64,000 nucleotides of DNA from assembly GCA_950295325.1 (NCBI GenBank), contig OX485809.1:23080144-23144143 (forward strand), read 5' to 3'. The position numbers and the translations under genes are program-made. The stretch comes from Polytrichum commune. Lineage: Eukaryota > Streptophyta > Polytrichopsida > Polytrichales > Polytrichaceae. Positions 11,101 to 22,209 of this stretch are shown here, in pieces; position 1 is the stretch's first letter; the number at the start of each line of letters is the position of its first letter. A model generated the notes under the pieces. It saw only the letters and a list, made by a program, of their open reading frames with translations, did not search any database and had not been told where the DNA came from.

Positions 11101-14100
11101 GACAAATGATGCCCGTTTTTTAACTTTCTATAGTCCAGTTTGCTTTTAGAGATATGTGAGCGGGCATAGGGTCGAACTTCATGAGTGGGTCCCTTTGGCC
11201 ATAAAGGCCTCCACACATCCAAAGAAGCTCATATAAGTTACATATACACTTCCTACTTCGGTGATTATAAGCGACTTACCATGGGGCAGTCCTATTCTGG
11301 ACTCTTCCCATTGTGTCCACCACATGATCTTTATTGCCTTGGTGTGTGGACGGTACTATGGGATTGAGGGGTTGGTTATATGGCATTGAGGGGACATGGA
11401 GTTTGGAACACAATTGTGATACACGACGATGTTGTGGGGAAATTTTGCAGCTTTAATTTTCTGCAATGTCACTCGTTATTTCGTGCATGGGTGCCATTTT
11501 TGTGCTCCGCTTCTCCTCACATCCTTCATGATGGACACGGCAATGACAAAATGCATACAGCCAGATGTGATGCTCTACCATCCTTATCACTATGAGTGCC
11601 AATTTTCGCACCAATGGCGTTGTCAATCTTGACGCAAGCGGACCTGAACGATCTTCAATGCCTAGGTTGGGTACACACTTTTTCCCCAGATCCAAGTAAT
11701 GTCAAGCTCTAGTTCTAGCCGCAACTTACAAGACCCTCTCTTTCTTATTATGAAACATCCATCCAGGTGGGCAACCTTCCCATGGGCACAATGTGACACA
11801 CGCGTCTTCATGAGGCAGTCCACCACATGAAGTCTTGTATGTTGAACCACAAGTGATTGGCAACACCTATGGCAGCCTCACTGCTCTTCTCCCTCTGGTG
11901 TTGCCTACCCTCCCACATAATATTCAAGCAATGTTATTGTTAAAAACACACACACATCCCCAACACCACATTTTCTATTTCAATCATCCAAAATTGTTCA
12001 TTGCAAGTTCTTAAAATATCATTACAGTTCCACAACGGCACATAGGCTAACGGTCTCATGTAGGAGAACATGTAATCTACAGCTTCTACTCTCACCCAAA
12101 ACATTTTCACATCCATCATGGTCCATTACTCAAAGATCAAACATACAATGTAGTAAACTTTGGGGGTACCTCATTACGATTCACTACTCTACCCCTTGTA
12201 GTTGATAAGGCTTTAGAAAATTTATCTCACATCTTCAAATTACATGCAAGGGTTAATAATTGTGTCCAACTACATTTGTGGCCTACATAGCAGCTCCAAA
12301 AGCCTAAAAATTGATACCCTCTATTCACCAGCTCCATTGCTATGCATGAGGTTGTAACTTCATGTGCCCTTGATTTTGCCGATAATGCCTCCACAATGTG
12401 CTCATTAACCCACCATCGCCTCTTCCTCCATTCATGTATCTCTTGACGAGTTGCTATGAAGCAAGGACCTGAGCAACATCATGTTTTGCAAGCTAGGCAT
12501 GTGAATTGTTTTCCATACGTGACAATCCTAACATTGTCGACGTTGCGAAATGTATCCAACATGGTGGGGTGGAGATTCCTCAATGGGCTTTGATTTCTTC
12601 CCATAGTGCCCTATAAGGTGCAGATGGAGCACGGCATGGACTAGGGCAGGGGGCCGAGGTAGCAGGGCATGTGCCCTCAATCTCTTCCAATTCGTATGGA
12701 AGAAAAATCCCACATATGACTTGGTTCACCACATTGGGGAACCTACTAGAATTACCCTTGCAATGCATGGTCTCCCTTTCGAGGATGTGATCAACATGGT
12801 GTTTGAATAGATATATCGGGCTCGCTAATCTAGGCCAATCATGTTGAGAAGTATGCATCCTCAGAAGTTGCAGGATGTATTTAGGATCAAGACACTCTAA
12901 AATGAGAGCAAAATGTCATGGCAAAGCCCCAATTGCCCTTGCCCAATTTTGAAAAACAAGACTGACACCAATGAAATGTGCACACACATATGGTGGATTG
13001 TCCCAAAGGTTTGCCATGATATTTTGTGATGACAAATCAATTGATTTGTTGTGAAGTTATTATTTTTTGTACAAAATCAAAATACTATGGCTTCTGCAAA
13101 CCATAGCGGAGCGCAACCCACTAAGTGCAATTGCATTCTTTAGGTGGGAAAACATAGCATCAATCTCAGTGGCAACATTCACAAGATTCTATAATGAGAT
13201 TGTATGGGAGTTATCCTAACTCCACCCACTCATGAAGACTTGGATTGTGTGTCAATCCAAGGGCATATGTAGCCCCTCAACAACCTACATCTCACATAGA
13301 GCATGGCGATGCATCACCAATGTAGGGGCCACAATCTTGCACTAAATCCAAGCTCATCCTCCATTTGTGGGAGCTATAATTAGGACCCACACGGAGCTAT
13401 ATTGCTAAAGAGAGGGAAATTTTAACATGTTTCCTTTCAAGAGGTAAATTATGGTACCATTGTAGCACAATGCAAAAAGATGCAACCTCCATTGTGGGTT
13501 GAACTATGGAGATGTTACCAAAGTCACCATATTGCAAAAGGACAAGGACGATGGCAATGAGGGATATATAGGAGTTGTGATTCATCAACATGATGTGGAG
13601 GGGGCATTTTCATTGACCAAAATACTACATATAGGGGGAGCATTGTGCAAAACTCATATCCTCGTGCATCCCCTCAACATGTTTGGAGGAATCATCATGG
13701 ATGTTGTCCACACACAAAAGGGACTAACACTTCCATCTGGCTAGGGACATGCATTCAAGCTCGTACGTCCACAAAATCCATAGAGAATTGTCCACCAAAT
13801 GTGATCCAAAACGAATGATGTGAGATTTGGTACCACGTTGTAGAGCATCCTATAAGCATATTATGAGGACTACATGGGCCATAGTCAAGATGTTGTTGGC
13901 ATGGGAGCAATGAAACATGCCCCCCCCCCTCCCACAAATAAAAATTCAAATTGGTGCCCACCCACATGTGAGGTCAAGTAGATCCACCCACAATGTGACA
14001 TGTGGCATCTTTTGTTCATATTTGCATTAAAATGACCTAGTGCACTCATGGAAAGATTTGCTTTGTGAGCAAGGTTGGATGGAATCTTGTTGGGGCTTGC

Positions 14101-14507
14101 AATGTGTGTTGGTTGATTGTGCAAAACAATCTAGGTGGGCACTAGACGGATAGGTGCATCCATATAACTAAATTCATCAAATCCATGACTCATGCAACCT
14201 GCATTGGGTTGCATGGACTACAAAGGGTTAAGCAAGACCCTCATGGCATTCCCCTATACATAAAACACTTCTACGTGATTATTTTTTTAGTTAATAATAC
14301 ATATACTTTCTCAAGCATAATATCCTCGTTTTAGAGGGGGGTAATTATACAAGCATGAAATGTTTGTTTGTATAATTCCTTCTCCACAACGCCCTTTATA
14401 CAAGGAAAACATTATGTGTGCATCACCCTATACTTATGATGAGTAATAATTGATAAGGTCCTTAGGACATGGTCTTGTGTGAATAAGGGCCCACCCAAGG
14501 ACGAGAG
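11100..14507 (-). pseudogene. Gene-poor stretch with decayed, unidentified coding remnant
   Basis: Most of this stretch is open in no useful frame. On the minus strand, about 13230-12400 reads like an old protein broken by stops: parts such as ILECLDPKYILQLLRMHTSQ and IYLFKHHVDHILERE are protein-like, and frames change between them. I recognise no domain. Transposon-derived sequence is the most likely source. A C-run occurs at about 13920-13931. The right end, ...CCAAA, is the target site of the neighbouring copia element. Confidence 0.3.
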
Positions 14508-14512
14508 CCAAA

Positions 14513-16154
14513 TGTAGAAGATAGAGCATTAGGGCCACTTTATACACGGCCTCGGACCGGCCGGAGCACCGGCCCGATTGAGGCCTCAATCCGGATGCAC
14601 TTTATGAACTTTTTTCCGGCCCAACCTTGTCGCATGTAAAGTGGTGAGGCCCGATTCTAGGGCCCAATGGTCTTGAGGGTTAAGTTTCATGGAACTTACC
14701 GTGGTCAATGCCCGGTGCTCTTGAGCATTAGTTACACGGCTTTTACTATGGGGGATGATCTCTATAGGCTTATGGTTAGGGGGTCAACCTTGGGTCCCAT
14801 TAGACTATATCGAGCCCTTTGAATCTAATTCCGGTGTCAAAATGCTCATATAAATTCACCTACCATGTACAATGGAATAACCAATGTACCCGGTAACAAA
14901 AAAAAAAACAAGAGTTGCAATGATACAATATTCATTATAGAGTAATCTATGTTTGCAGATATTAATTGGCTTCGTTCCGTTTGGGAACATGACGACATTG
15001 AGCATATATTTTGGTGTGGGTTACTGATTGTAAGTAGGCATTGCGCCAACATTGTTGTCGTTCTTTTTATTTTTCAAGCTACATAAATTTATAGACTTAA
15101 TCAACCTTTCTAAAGCCTCAATTAACTTTCTCTTTATAGATAAGAGATTTTATTTAAAAAATAATAATTCTAACCATAGTATAAGTTTACATTATTGTTG
15201 GATCTAAGTGCATGTAAACTTTTGAGCATGGTTCCACTTGGAAACTATCTTTGGCTTATTTTTGGAATGTGTTTGTTATGGTTAAAATTGTGGAGTCACT
15301 ACACTAAACATGATATTTAGTGTGAGATACTATAAATACGATCACTAGACTAAATATCACTAACCCTATGAAAGCAAGTAACATTAAATGTAAAATCAAA
15401 CACTAAATATCATCCATGGTAATATGTGAAAGTTACATGCACGAATTTAGTGTTAGGAAGGATATGAAAAAAAATGAACAATGAGAAAAAGAGAAGGGAC
15501 ATGGTAGTAGGGAAGGTGGTGGCGCATTTATGTCTAACACTAATTCTATGAAAAAATAATTAAGGGGAAGGTGGAGGGGAGAGTAGTAAGGAGGAGAGGA
15601 AATGCTTTTACCCCTCCTATTGATTGACGGACAAGATTGGAACAATCCAACGGAGGAGCCCCATCCGGCCCTAGATGGCCATTCGGGACGAGGTAAAGCT
15701 CGTCCCGAAATCTCATCTAGGGCCCGATGGTTTGGCGCCAAAATTGTGCCACCTAAGACGCCACATGGGATAGGTGAGTGTTCGGGCCGGCCCCAAGTAT
15801 AAAGCCCTTGGGCCCGATTTGATGAAATCGAGCGATCCTATTGGTTCAAATTTTGAGAGTTCCGGCCGGCCCTCAATCCGGCCCCAAGTATAAAGTGGCC
15901 CTTAGATTGCTCGTAGTCAATAAAAATATTTTAAAAAAAGAACATGAGAAAGAATAAGGTTAGAATAAGGCTACCATGCTAGTCTGAAGAGGGATATGAG
16001 TTATCCCATATTGTTTGTGTGAACCAATGAAGAGAAAAAAATCAATAAAAGACAAAGCAAGGAGAGCATGAGACCATCTCACTCCAAGCATTGTTCATAT
16101 GCCTTTATATAGGTATCTATGCTTGTGCAATCTTATCTCCTATTGATTTCAATA
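14513..16154 (+). repeat. Copia 5' LTR interrupted by a Harbinger-type element
   Basis: LTR sequence occupies 14513-14531 and 15902-16154 and matches the 3' LTR at 20919-21185. The break falls in GCATTAGATTGC of the intact LTR. Sequence just after 16154 (GGTTATGGACTC) sits where the primer binding site should be and only weakly resembles the usual plant initiator-Met site TGGTATCAGAGC. Confidence 0.9.
14532..15901. mobile_element. Non-autonomous PIF/Harbinger-type element (1370 bp)
   Basis: The ends are perfect 14-bp inverted repeats, GGGCCACTTTATAC at 14532 and its complement ending at 15901, followed by GC-rich subterminal blocks with CCGGCC motifs. The 3-bp target duplication TTA (14529-14531, 15902-15904) is proved by the uninterrupted 3' LTR copy. 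TTA/TAA duplications and GGG-type ends are typical of PIF/Harbinger. No transposase-like frame is visible, so it depends on an enzyme from elsewhere. It is younger than the copia insertion that it interrupts. Confidence 0.9.
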
Positions 16155-16199
16155 GGTTATGGACTCACCATGCAAGTGAAGTGCCTAGATATTTGATTG

Positions 16200-17107
16200 C
16201 ATTCGAGATTACGGAGTGGATCTCGAAGAGTTGGCGTTTCAGAACGTTGGAGGTGTCCAAGGGCGCATTTTATTGTTTTATTGTTTTATTTTTGCTTGAA
16301 TGTACATTTGATGCAAGAGCATGTGATTTGCATTTCTTGAGTGTTGAGAGGGTTATTTGAGAGGTTTGGAGGTGTGTAGACTTCAAGCATTTGACTTGAA
16401 TGTTTTGAGAGTTTAAGGGTTTTTTTAGAGCTTTGAAGGTGTTTAAATTCCAATAGTACATTACTTGAAAGACTTAAGTGTTAAGAGACTCATTTGAAAA
16501 GTTTGGATGTGTTTAGACTTTAAAGTACATGACTTGAATATTTTAAGCGTTCAAGAATTTATTTGAGAATTTTGAAAATGTTTAGACTCCAATAGCATAT
16601 AACTTGATAAACTTGATTGTTGAGAAATTTATGTGAGAGGTTTGGAGATGTTTAGATTTTAAAGCATTTGACTTGAATGTTTTGAGAGTTTAAGAGTTTC
16701 TTTGAGAGCTTTGAAGGTGTTTAAAGTCCAATAACACATGACTTAGGAGGCTTGAAATTCGAGAATATTCTTTGAAAGTAAGAGACGCATTTGAATGATT
16801 TAAATGTCCTTAGAATTATCTTGAGGTGTAGAAAATCTTATTTGAAAGATTTGAGAGGGCAAGGCATTTTAGGTAAATGAATTCTATTTGAATGATTTAA
16901 GTGTTTTTCAAACTTTCTTGAGGTGTTTACTTGAGTGATTTGAGAGTGTAAGACATTTGAGGTGAAAAAAATCCTTCTTTGAATCATTTGACAGTGTAAG
17001 GCATTTGAGGTGAAGAAGATCTTATTTGAATGATCTGAGTGCCTTAAAAACTTCTACGAGGTGTAAAAAATCTAACTTGATATATTTGGGAATGTAAAAC
17101 ATTTAGA
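16200..17107 (+). repeat. Degenerate tandem array, about 70-bp period, in the copia leader
   Basis: Between the primer-site region and GAG, units of about 70 bp recur. The clearest starts are near 16356, 16426, 16491, 16560, 16634 and 16700, each with a core like TTTGAGAGnTTTGnAGnTGTTTAGA followed by a CTTGAnT block. Neighbouring units alternate in detail, giving a higher-order period of about 140 bp. Copies become weaker to 17107. The array is non-coding. Confidence 0.8.
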
Positions 17108-17720
17108 ATGAGAAATATATTGTTTAATTATTTAGAGCATATATCCGATCATACGATAGTGTCATTTGAAAATAAGGCCGCTAGAATCATTGACAAGTTC
17201 AATGAAAGGAAATTCAATCTTTGGAAGTTCAAAATGGAAATATTGTTGTTATCCATGGATCTTTGGGATATTATGGATGGATACAAGGAACCTCCACATT
17301 CCAATGCAGATTCCAAAGTGTTGAAAGAGTACCAAATGCGCGTTAAAAAGGCCATGTCCATCATTGGCCTCAACTCGCTTATTTGGAGGTACCCGTGAGA
17401 GATGAAGACATTATTATGATCTTGCTCAAGAGTTGCCGGCGTCGTTCGAATACTTGATCACCACCATGGAGACGATGCCGATAAAGAAACTTACGATGGA
17501 TTACGTGATGGCGCATTTGATGCATGAAATGTTGAAGCGCAAGGACAAGGAACCCCAAGGTGAGGATGTCGCCATGGTGTTGCGATAAGGAAAAAGAACA
17601 ACTCATTTCTATGCCAAGGCGCAAAATCATGTTACTATTATGGCAAACCGGGCTACATTGCGTGTTTTTACTACAAAACAAAGAACAAGAAGTGAAAATA
17701 AACGAAGAATACGAATGATG
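17108..17720 (+). pseudogene. Copia GAG remnant
   Basis: The first frame (17108-17395) shows the GAG N-terminal pattern of plant copia elements, FNERKFNLWKFKMEILLLSM followed by LWDIMDGY. It is then broken, and another frame continues with MTTMETMPIKKLT-like sequence. Near 17615-17690 a degenerate zinc knuckle remains: C-Y-Y-x-GKPGY with the last Cys-x-x-Cys spacing altered. GAG would form the particle and bind the RNA. Frameshifts make it non-functional. Confidence 0.8.
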
Positions 17721-17740
17721 ACGACGACTACGCATTTGTA

Positions 17741-18112
17741 ATGCATAATGAAGCACATTCCAAGAGTATGTACGAGTGGATCATAGATCCGGATGCTTCT
17801 AAGTACATGATTTCGCATAGGGACACATTTGATATGTATGAGATAATTCCTCCATACAATGTGCATTTAGTTGATAATAATGTTGTCCAAGTTATTGGAA
17901 TGGGATCTATTGTCGTGGAGACAATCTTGGAATGTAAAATCAACCAAATTCGTATAAAAAATGTGTTCCATATATCCAAATTACATGTCAATTTGCTCTT
18001 ACTGAGCAAACATGTGTCGAACGGTTTAAAGATCCAATTCAACCTAAACGAATTCATTGTCAAATCTTGCAATGGTGAAGCCATTGTGATTGTGCCATGC
18101 AAACCCAACTTA
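17741..18112 (+). pseudogene. Copia protease remnant
   Basis: A 124-codon open stretch has the copia protease context WIIDPDASKYMISHRDTF, where the usual catalytic D-S-G-A has become D-P-D-A. Downstream FHISKLHVNLLLLSKH matches the conserved V-P-x-L-x-x-N-L-L-S region. A stop follows at the boundary with the integrase. The altered active site suggests loss of function before or during decay. Confidence 0.82.
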
Positions 18113-18127
18113 TAGAAAATCAATTTT

Positions 18128-18853
18128 GTGAAGGTGTACGAAGTGGAAGCAACCAACTTGATACAATCTCCAACAGGAGATGACGCGCTTGAACTTTGGC
18201 ACGGCCACCTTGACCATTTGAACATGAAGGGTGTTCATACCCTTCAAAACATGGTAGGTGGTATGAACCTTGGCCAATTTTCTTGCCCCACATCATCATT
18301 GTTTTGTGAAATATGCATCGAAAGTAAACAACATAAGGTTGTGTTTCCGAATGAGGGAGGGAGGCGAACGACCAAGCCTTTCGAAATTGTGCATTCAGAT
18401 GGGTGTGGCCCCATAAGGTCTACACTTGTGGGCGTTGCAAGGTAGTTTGTAACTTTCATTAATATTTTTTCAAGGAAGGTGTGGTTGTATGTATTGAAAT
18501 CCAAATGGGATTGTTTTGATAAGTTCAAAGAGTTCAAGACACTCGTAGAAACACAATCGGAACACAAAATCAAAACATTTCGATCAGACAATGGCGGAAA
18601 ATTAATTTTCAAGGCATTAACAAACATTTTTAAGGATCATGGTATAGAGAAGCAAACGTCTACCTCATATATACCTCAAGAAAATGGAGTGGCGGAGCGT
18701 GCAAATTGCATCATCGTAAAAATGGCAAGGAGCATATTTTATGCTCAATTTTTTTTTAAATCGTTCTGGATGGAATCAATAGTCAATGTGGTTTACACAC
18801 GAAATCATTGTCCAACAAGGGCGTTGGATTCCATTACGCCCGAGGAAGCGTAG
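18128..18853 (+). pseudogene. Copia integrase remnant
   Basis: Two open stretches (18128-18442 and 18479-18850) hold the GAG-pre-integrase zinc finger (LWHGHLDHLNMKGVHTL then CEICIESKQHK) and the catalytic core. First Asp is in VHSDGCGPI, second in FRSDNGG, and the Glu region is PQENGVAERAN. A stop after GVAR splits the core. The order zinc finger then DD35E is typical of copia integrase, which joins cDNA to the chromosome. Confidence 0.88.
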
Positions 18854-18880
18854 AGTGGAAGGAGGCCTTGCATTGCACAC

Positions 18881-20200
18881 ATGTGTGTGTTTGGATGCGT
18901 TGCCTATACAATGGTACCGGATGAACAAATGACTAAGTTCGATGCAAAGGGCACAAAATGTTTGTTTTTGGATTATTGTGAGGAGATTAAGGCCTATAGG
19001 CTAATATGTTTACAAACTAAAAAGATCATAAAAATAAAGACGTGGTGTTCATGGAAGATGACACGAGCGTTGGAAACGCTTTGAAGATTTATCAAAATGG
19101 GAGAAATGAAGCCCCTACGACGGTTGTTGTGGACGAATCTTTCAAATCAGATTTTTGTGATGATGGTAAGGAGCGTGAGGAACAAGTGGGAGATCACTTA
19201 ATTGCAAATGAGAAGGTAATCGAAATTCCCGCGGAAAATGATGGTCGCGTTGAGATATTCGGCAAGGATGGAAGATATCATGAGAAGGAGTGACGTCCGT
19301 CCGGAGAGTGGTGGAAGAATCACATTCTATCCCAACATAGCGAAGAACTGGCGAATGTAGTATTGTTGGATGATCCTTTGGATTTGTGTGAAGCATTGAG
19401 ATCTAAAAATGCAAGCAAGTGAGAGGCCAAAATGCAAGAGGAGTACGACTCGCTCATGGCCAATGGTACGTGGGAATTAACCAAGCTTCCAAAGGATCAT
19501 AAGAGTGTAGGATGCATGTGGGTGTTCCGCACCAAGAAAGATGCATTGGATGAAATTATTAGGTATAAGACACGATTAGTAACAAAGAAATATTTTCAAG
19601 TGGACGGAGTTGATTTTAATGAGACCTTTGCTCTCGTAGCCAAATTTATCACTATTAGATGGATATTCATATTAGGAGCGTCCATCAATTGGGAGATCCA
19701 CCAAATGGATGTAAAAACGGCGTTTTTAATAGAATATTGGAGGTGGAGATTTATATAGATCAACCGGAAGGTTTCGTATAAGAGGGGAAAGAAAATCTTA
19801 TGTGTGAACTCAAGAAATCTTTGTACAGGCTCAAGCAATCGCCGAGGGTATGGTATCACCATATTGACTCATTCTTCATTAACGAGGGTTTTTGAAGGAG
19901 CCAAACAAATCATTCATTGTACGTCAAACAAACGGATGAGTATTTGTTGATGGCAATCCTCTACGTGGATAATTTGATCATATTGGTAAGCAATGTAACC
20001 CAATTAAAGTGGCTCAAATCGGAATTCAAGAAGAAATTTGAGATGAGCAATCTCGAAGAATTGCATAATTACTTAGGAGTGGAATTTGAGAGGGATGGAG
20101 AAGTCCGTACCATTACCATGAACCACAAAAACTACATCAAAAGATCCTTAAGCGTTTTAACATGGAAAAATGCAAACCGGTTGGAACTATGTCCAATGTG
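18881..20200 (+). pseudogene. Copia reverse transcriptase remnant
   Basis: Pieces in several frames: FGCVAYTMVPDEQMTKFDAK (end of integrase), then EEYDSLMANGTWELTKLP and GCMWVFRTKKDALDEIIRYK of the copia RT start, then QMDVKTAFL. The catalytic loop YVDD is changed to YVDN near 19965. LHNYLGVEFERDGEVRTITM follows. At least three frame breaks occur. Confidence 0.88.
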
Positions 20201-20247
20201 AATTCTAAATTGTTAAAACTTTCGGATGAGGATTTTATGAATGTGCA

Positions 20248-20918
20248 ATGGGAAATGGAAGTGTTCCATACAAGGCCGGAGTAGGATCTCTCATGTATGC
20301 AATGATGGCCACGAGGGTTGATATTGTATTTACGGTAAGTACGGTGAGCCAATTTATGTCGAAGGCTAGTCCACCGTATTGGATGGCCGTAAAACGCATC
20401 ATGAGGTATTTGAAGGGCACTTTGGACTTCAAATTATGCCTTGGAGGGAAGGATGTTGTCTTGAGAGGTTCTTGTGATACAAATTGGCGGCAATCCACCA
20501 CGGGGTACATATTTTTTGTTGGTGTGGGAGTCACTTCATGGAAATGCAAGAAACAACCAACCATTGCATTGTCTACGACGGAGGCGGAGTACATGGCTAC
20601 TAGCCAGTGTACTAAAGAAGCAGTTTGGCTTGGGCAACTTTTGGCATATGTGGGATATGTGCAAGAAAGATTGACATCCATCATGTGTGATAATCGAGGA
20701 TGCATAGCACTTGCAAAGAATCTCACACACCATTCTCGCACCAAACATATCGATGTACAACATCACTTCATTAGAGAGAAACTAGAAAACCAAAAGATAT
20801 GTTTGAAGTATTGTCCTACGGAAGATATCATAGCGGACGTGCTAACCAAACCGCTTGCAAAGGATAGGCATCAAACATTAACAAAGGCAAAGGGTTTAGA
20901 CTACTCGCAAAGTGAGAG
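20248..20918 (+). pseudogene. Copia RNase H domain (C-terminal part of Pol)
   Basis: This open stretch shows VGSLMYAMMATRVDI and YLKGTLDFKLCLGG, then the RNase H motifs TGYIFFVGVGVTSWKCKKQ, ALSTTEAEYMA, and DNRGCIALAKN and RTKHIDVQHHFIRE. TEDIIADVLTKPLAKDRH closes the domain. It is the best preserved part of the element. The end of the frame overlaps the 3' LTR, and the purine tract before the LTR (AAAGTGAGAG, 20909-20918) is the plus-strand primer site. Confidence 0.9.
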
Positions 20919-21185
20919 TGTAGAAGGTAGAGCATTAGATTGCTCGTAGTCAATAGAAATATAAAGGAAGAAGAATGAAAAAGAATAAGGTTAGAATAAG
21001 GCTATCATGCTAGTCCGAAGAGGGATACGAGTTATCCCATAATGTTTGTGTGAATCAATGAATAGAAAAAAAACAATAAAATGCAAAGCAAGGAGAGCAT
21101 GAGACCATCTCACTCCAAATATTATTCATATGCCTTTGTATAGGTGTATACGCTTGTGCAATCTTATCTCCTATTGATTCTAATA
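20919..21185 (+). repeat. Copia 3' LTR
   Basis: This 267-bp LTR begins TGTAGAAGGTAG directly after a polypurine tract and ends at AATA, followed by the target duplication CCAAA. It preserves the uninterrupted GCATTAGATTGC site that the Harbinger-type element hit in the 5' LTR. Confidence 0.92.
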
Positions 21186-21190
21186 CCAAA

Positions 21191-22157
21191 TGGGTGGTCC
21201 AGACTCGCGAAAGGTTGCAACTTGAGGCCTTAATCATGTGTAAGCTCTTATGTGGATTTTTACTATTGGATTTTGAGGCAATGGACAATTCCGATGGCAT
21301 GATGCATAGAATTATGTTGGAATTCATGGTCGTGTAAGGCACCCATCTTTTTTTAAAGGATTCTTTTGCGTAGAGATATACAATAAAGACAAATACCTCT
21401 ATGTTACACACCTCTCGCCCGTTGGCAATTGTTTTCACGACAACAATCTCTCAGAGTAAGGAATTGAAGAAAATATAATTTATTTCTTTGTGAAACCACT
21501 AAGTACAATCCGAGACCAAGTAAGTTTTGGTCAAAAAAGCTCTACCACCTGACCATAGGAGAGAGAGCTAACAATCAAAAGCCCCTCTCTCCTCCCCCGA
21601 GCTTCCTCTTATGCCAAAGGCACTACTTTTACTTTCTATCTTTACATATAGTAAAAATATTCTATTCATAGCTCTATCTTCTAGTTTTATTATGAATCTT
21701 CTATTTTTGGTTCTTCTCAAACCTTCTTCAAGTTGGAACTGTTTAACTCCAACTTAGTTTATCCATTCCATCTTCTAGTTGGAACTATCTAATTCCAACT
21801 AATTCATCCATTCATTCTTTTAGTTGGAACTGTCTAATTCCAACTAGCTTTATCTATTCTTTGAGAGTTGTCTAACTCCAATGAATAATATTCATCTTTC
21901 CAAATACGGAGTGGTCTAACTCCGTGCACCTCATCGATAGTTGTCTAACTCACGTGCACATGTTCTCAATTGGAATAGTCTAATTCCAATGCACTAAATG
22001 CGGAGCTGTCTAACTCCAGTGCACATGTTGTCAATCTGGAGTTGTCTTACTCTTATCCATTCATCTTCAACTGAGAGTTGTCTAGCTCTCATCATTCTCT
22101 GCTTACACACTGGCACATGTAATTAGAATATTCCTTAATAATTCTAGTTACATTACA
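21191..22157 (-). repeat. Probable fragment of an LTR in minus orientation
   Basis: Read on the minus strand, the purine tract ATGGAAGGGGGAGAT (22172-22158) is followed by TGTAATGTAACTAG, the layout of a polypurine tract and the start of a 3' LTR. The rest of the LTR would run to lower coordinates, through the hairpin array, and could have been the copia element's target. No second LTR was found, and the other end is not defined. Confidence 0.4.
21731..22090. repeat. Array of ten short hairpins with a shared GTCTAA-like core
   Basis: Ten imperfect palindromes occur at 21731-21754, 21777-21800, 21822-21845, 21865-21878, 21907-21924, 21939-21950, 21969-21990, 22002-22017, 22039-22052 and 22073-22090. 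Stems differ (for example GTTGGAA/TTCCAAC, CGGAG/CTCCG, GAGAG/CTCTC), but the centre is always close to TGTCTAAC. Stem changes are matched on both sides. Spacers of about 15-30 bp are unrelated except for short repeats such as GTGCACATG. No coding frame is present. Confidence 0.85.
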
Positions 22158-22209
22158 ATCTCCCCCTTCCATCAAAAGTCATTGTCCTCAATGACAAAAT
22201 TAGGATAGT

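Larger units (their letters stand above)
14513..21185 (+). mobile_element. Ty1/copia LTR retrotransposon, degenerate
   Basis: A 5' LTR (14513-16154, holding a 1370-bp insertion) and a 3' LTR (20919-21185) bound a copia-order polyprotein: GAG, protease, integrase, reverse transcriptase, RNase H. The 5-bp target duplication CCAAA is perfect (14508-14512 and 21186-21190). LTRs begin TGTAGAAG and end AATA. Removing the insertion, the 5' LTR is about 269 bp against 267 bp for the 3' LTR, with many substitutions between them. Several stops and frame changes interrupt the polyprotein, so the element is dead. Integrase before reverse transcriptase separates it from Ty3/gypsy. Confidence 0.93.

Noticed and set aside
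12580-12858. 92-codon minus-strand frame as a gene
   Set aside because: Part of it is protein-like, but it is cut by stops on both sides and no domain was recognised. It is kept only as a decayed remnant.
18244-18627. 127-codon minus-strand frame
   Set aside because: It is the shadow of the copia integrase on plus.
21731-22090. CRISPR array
   Set aside because: The repeats differ in stem sequence and spacing is irregular, and this is plant DNA.
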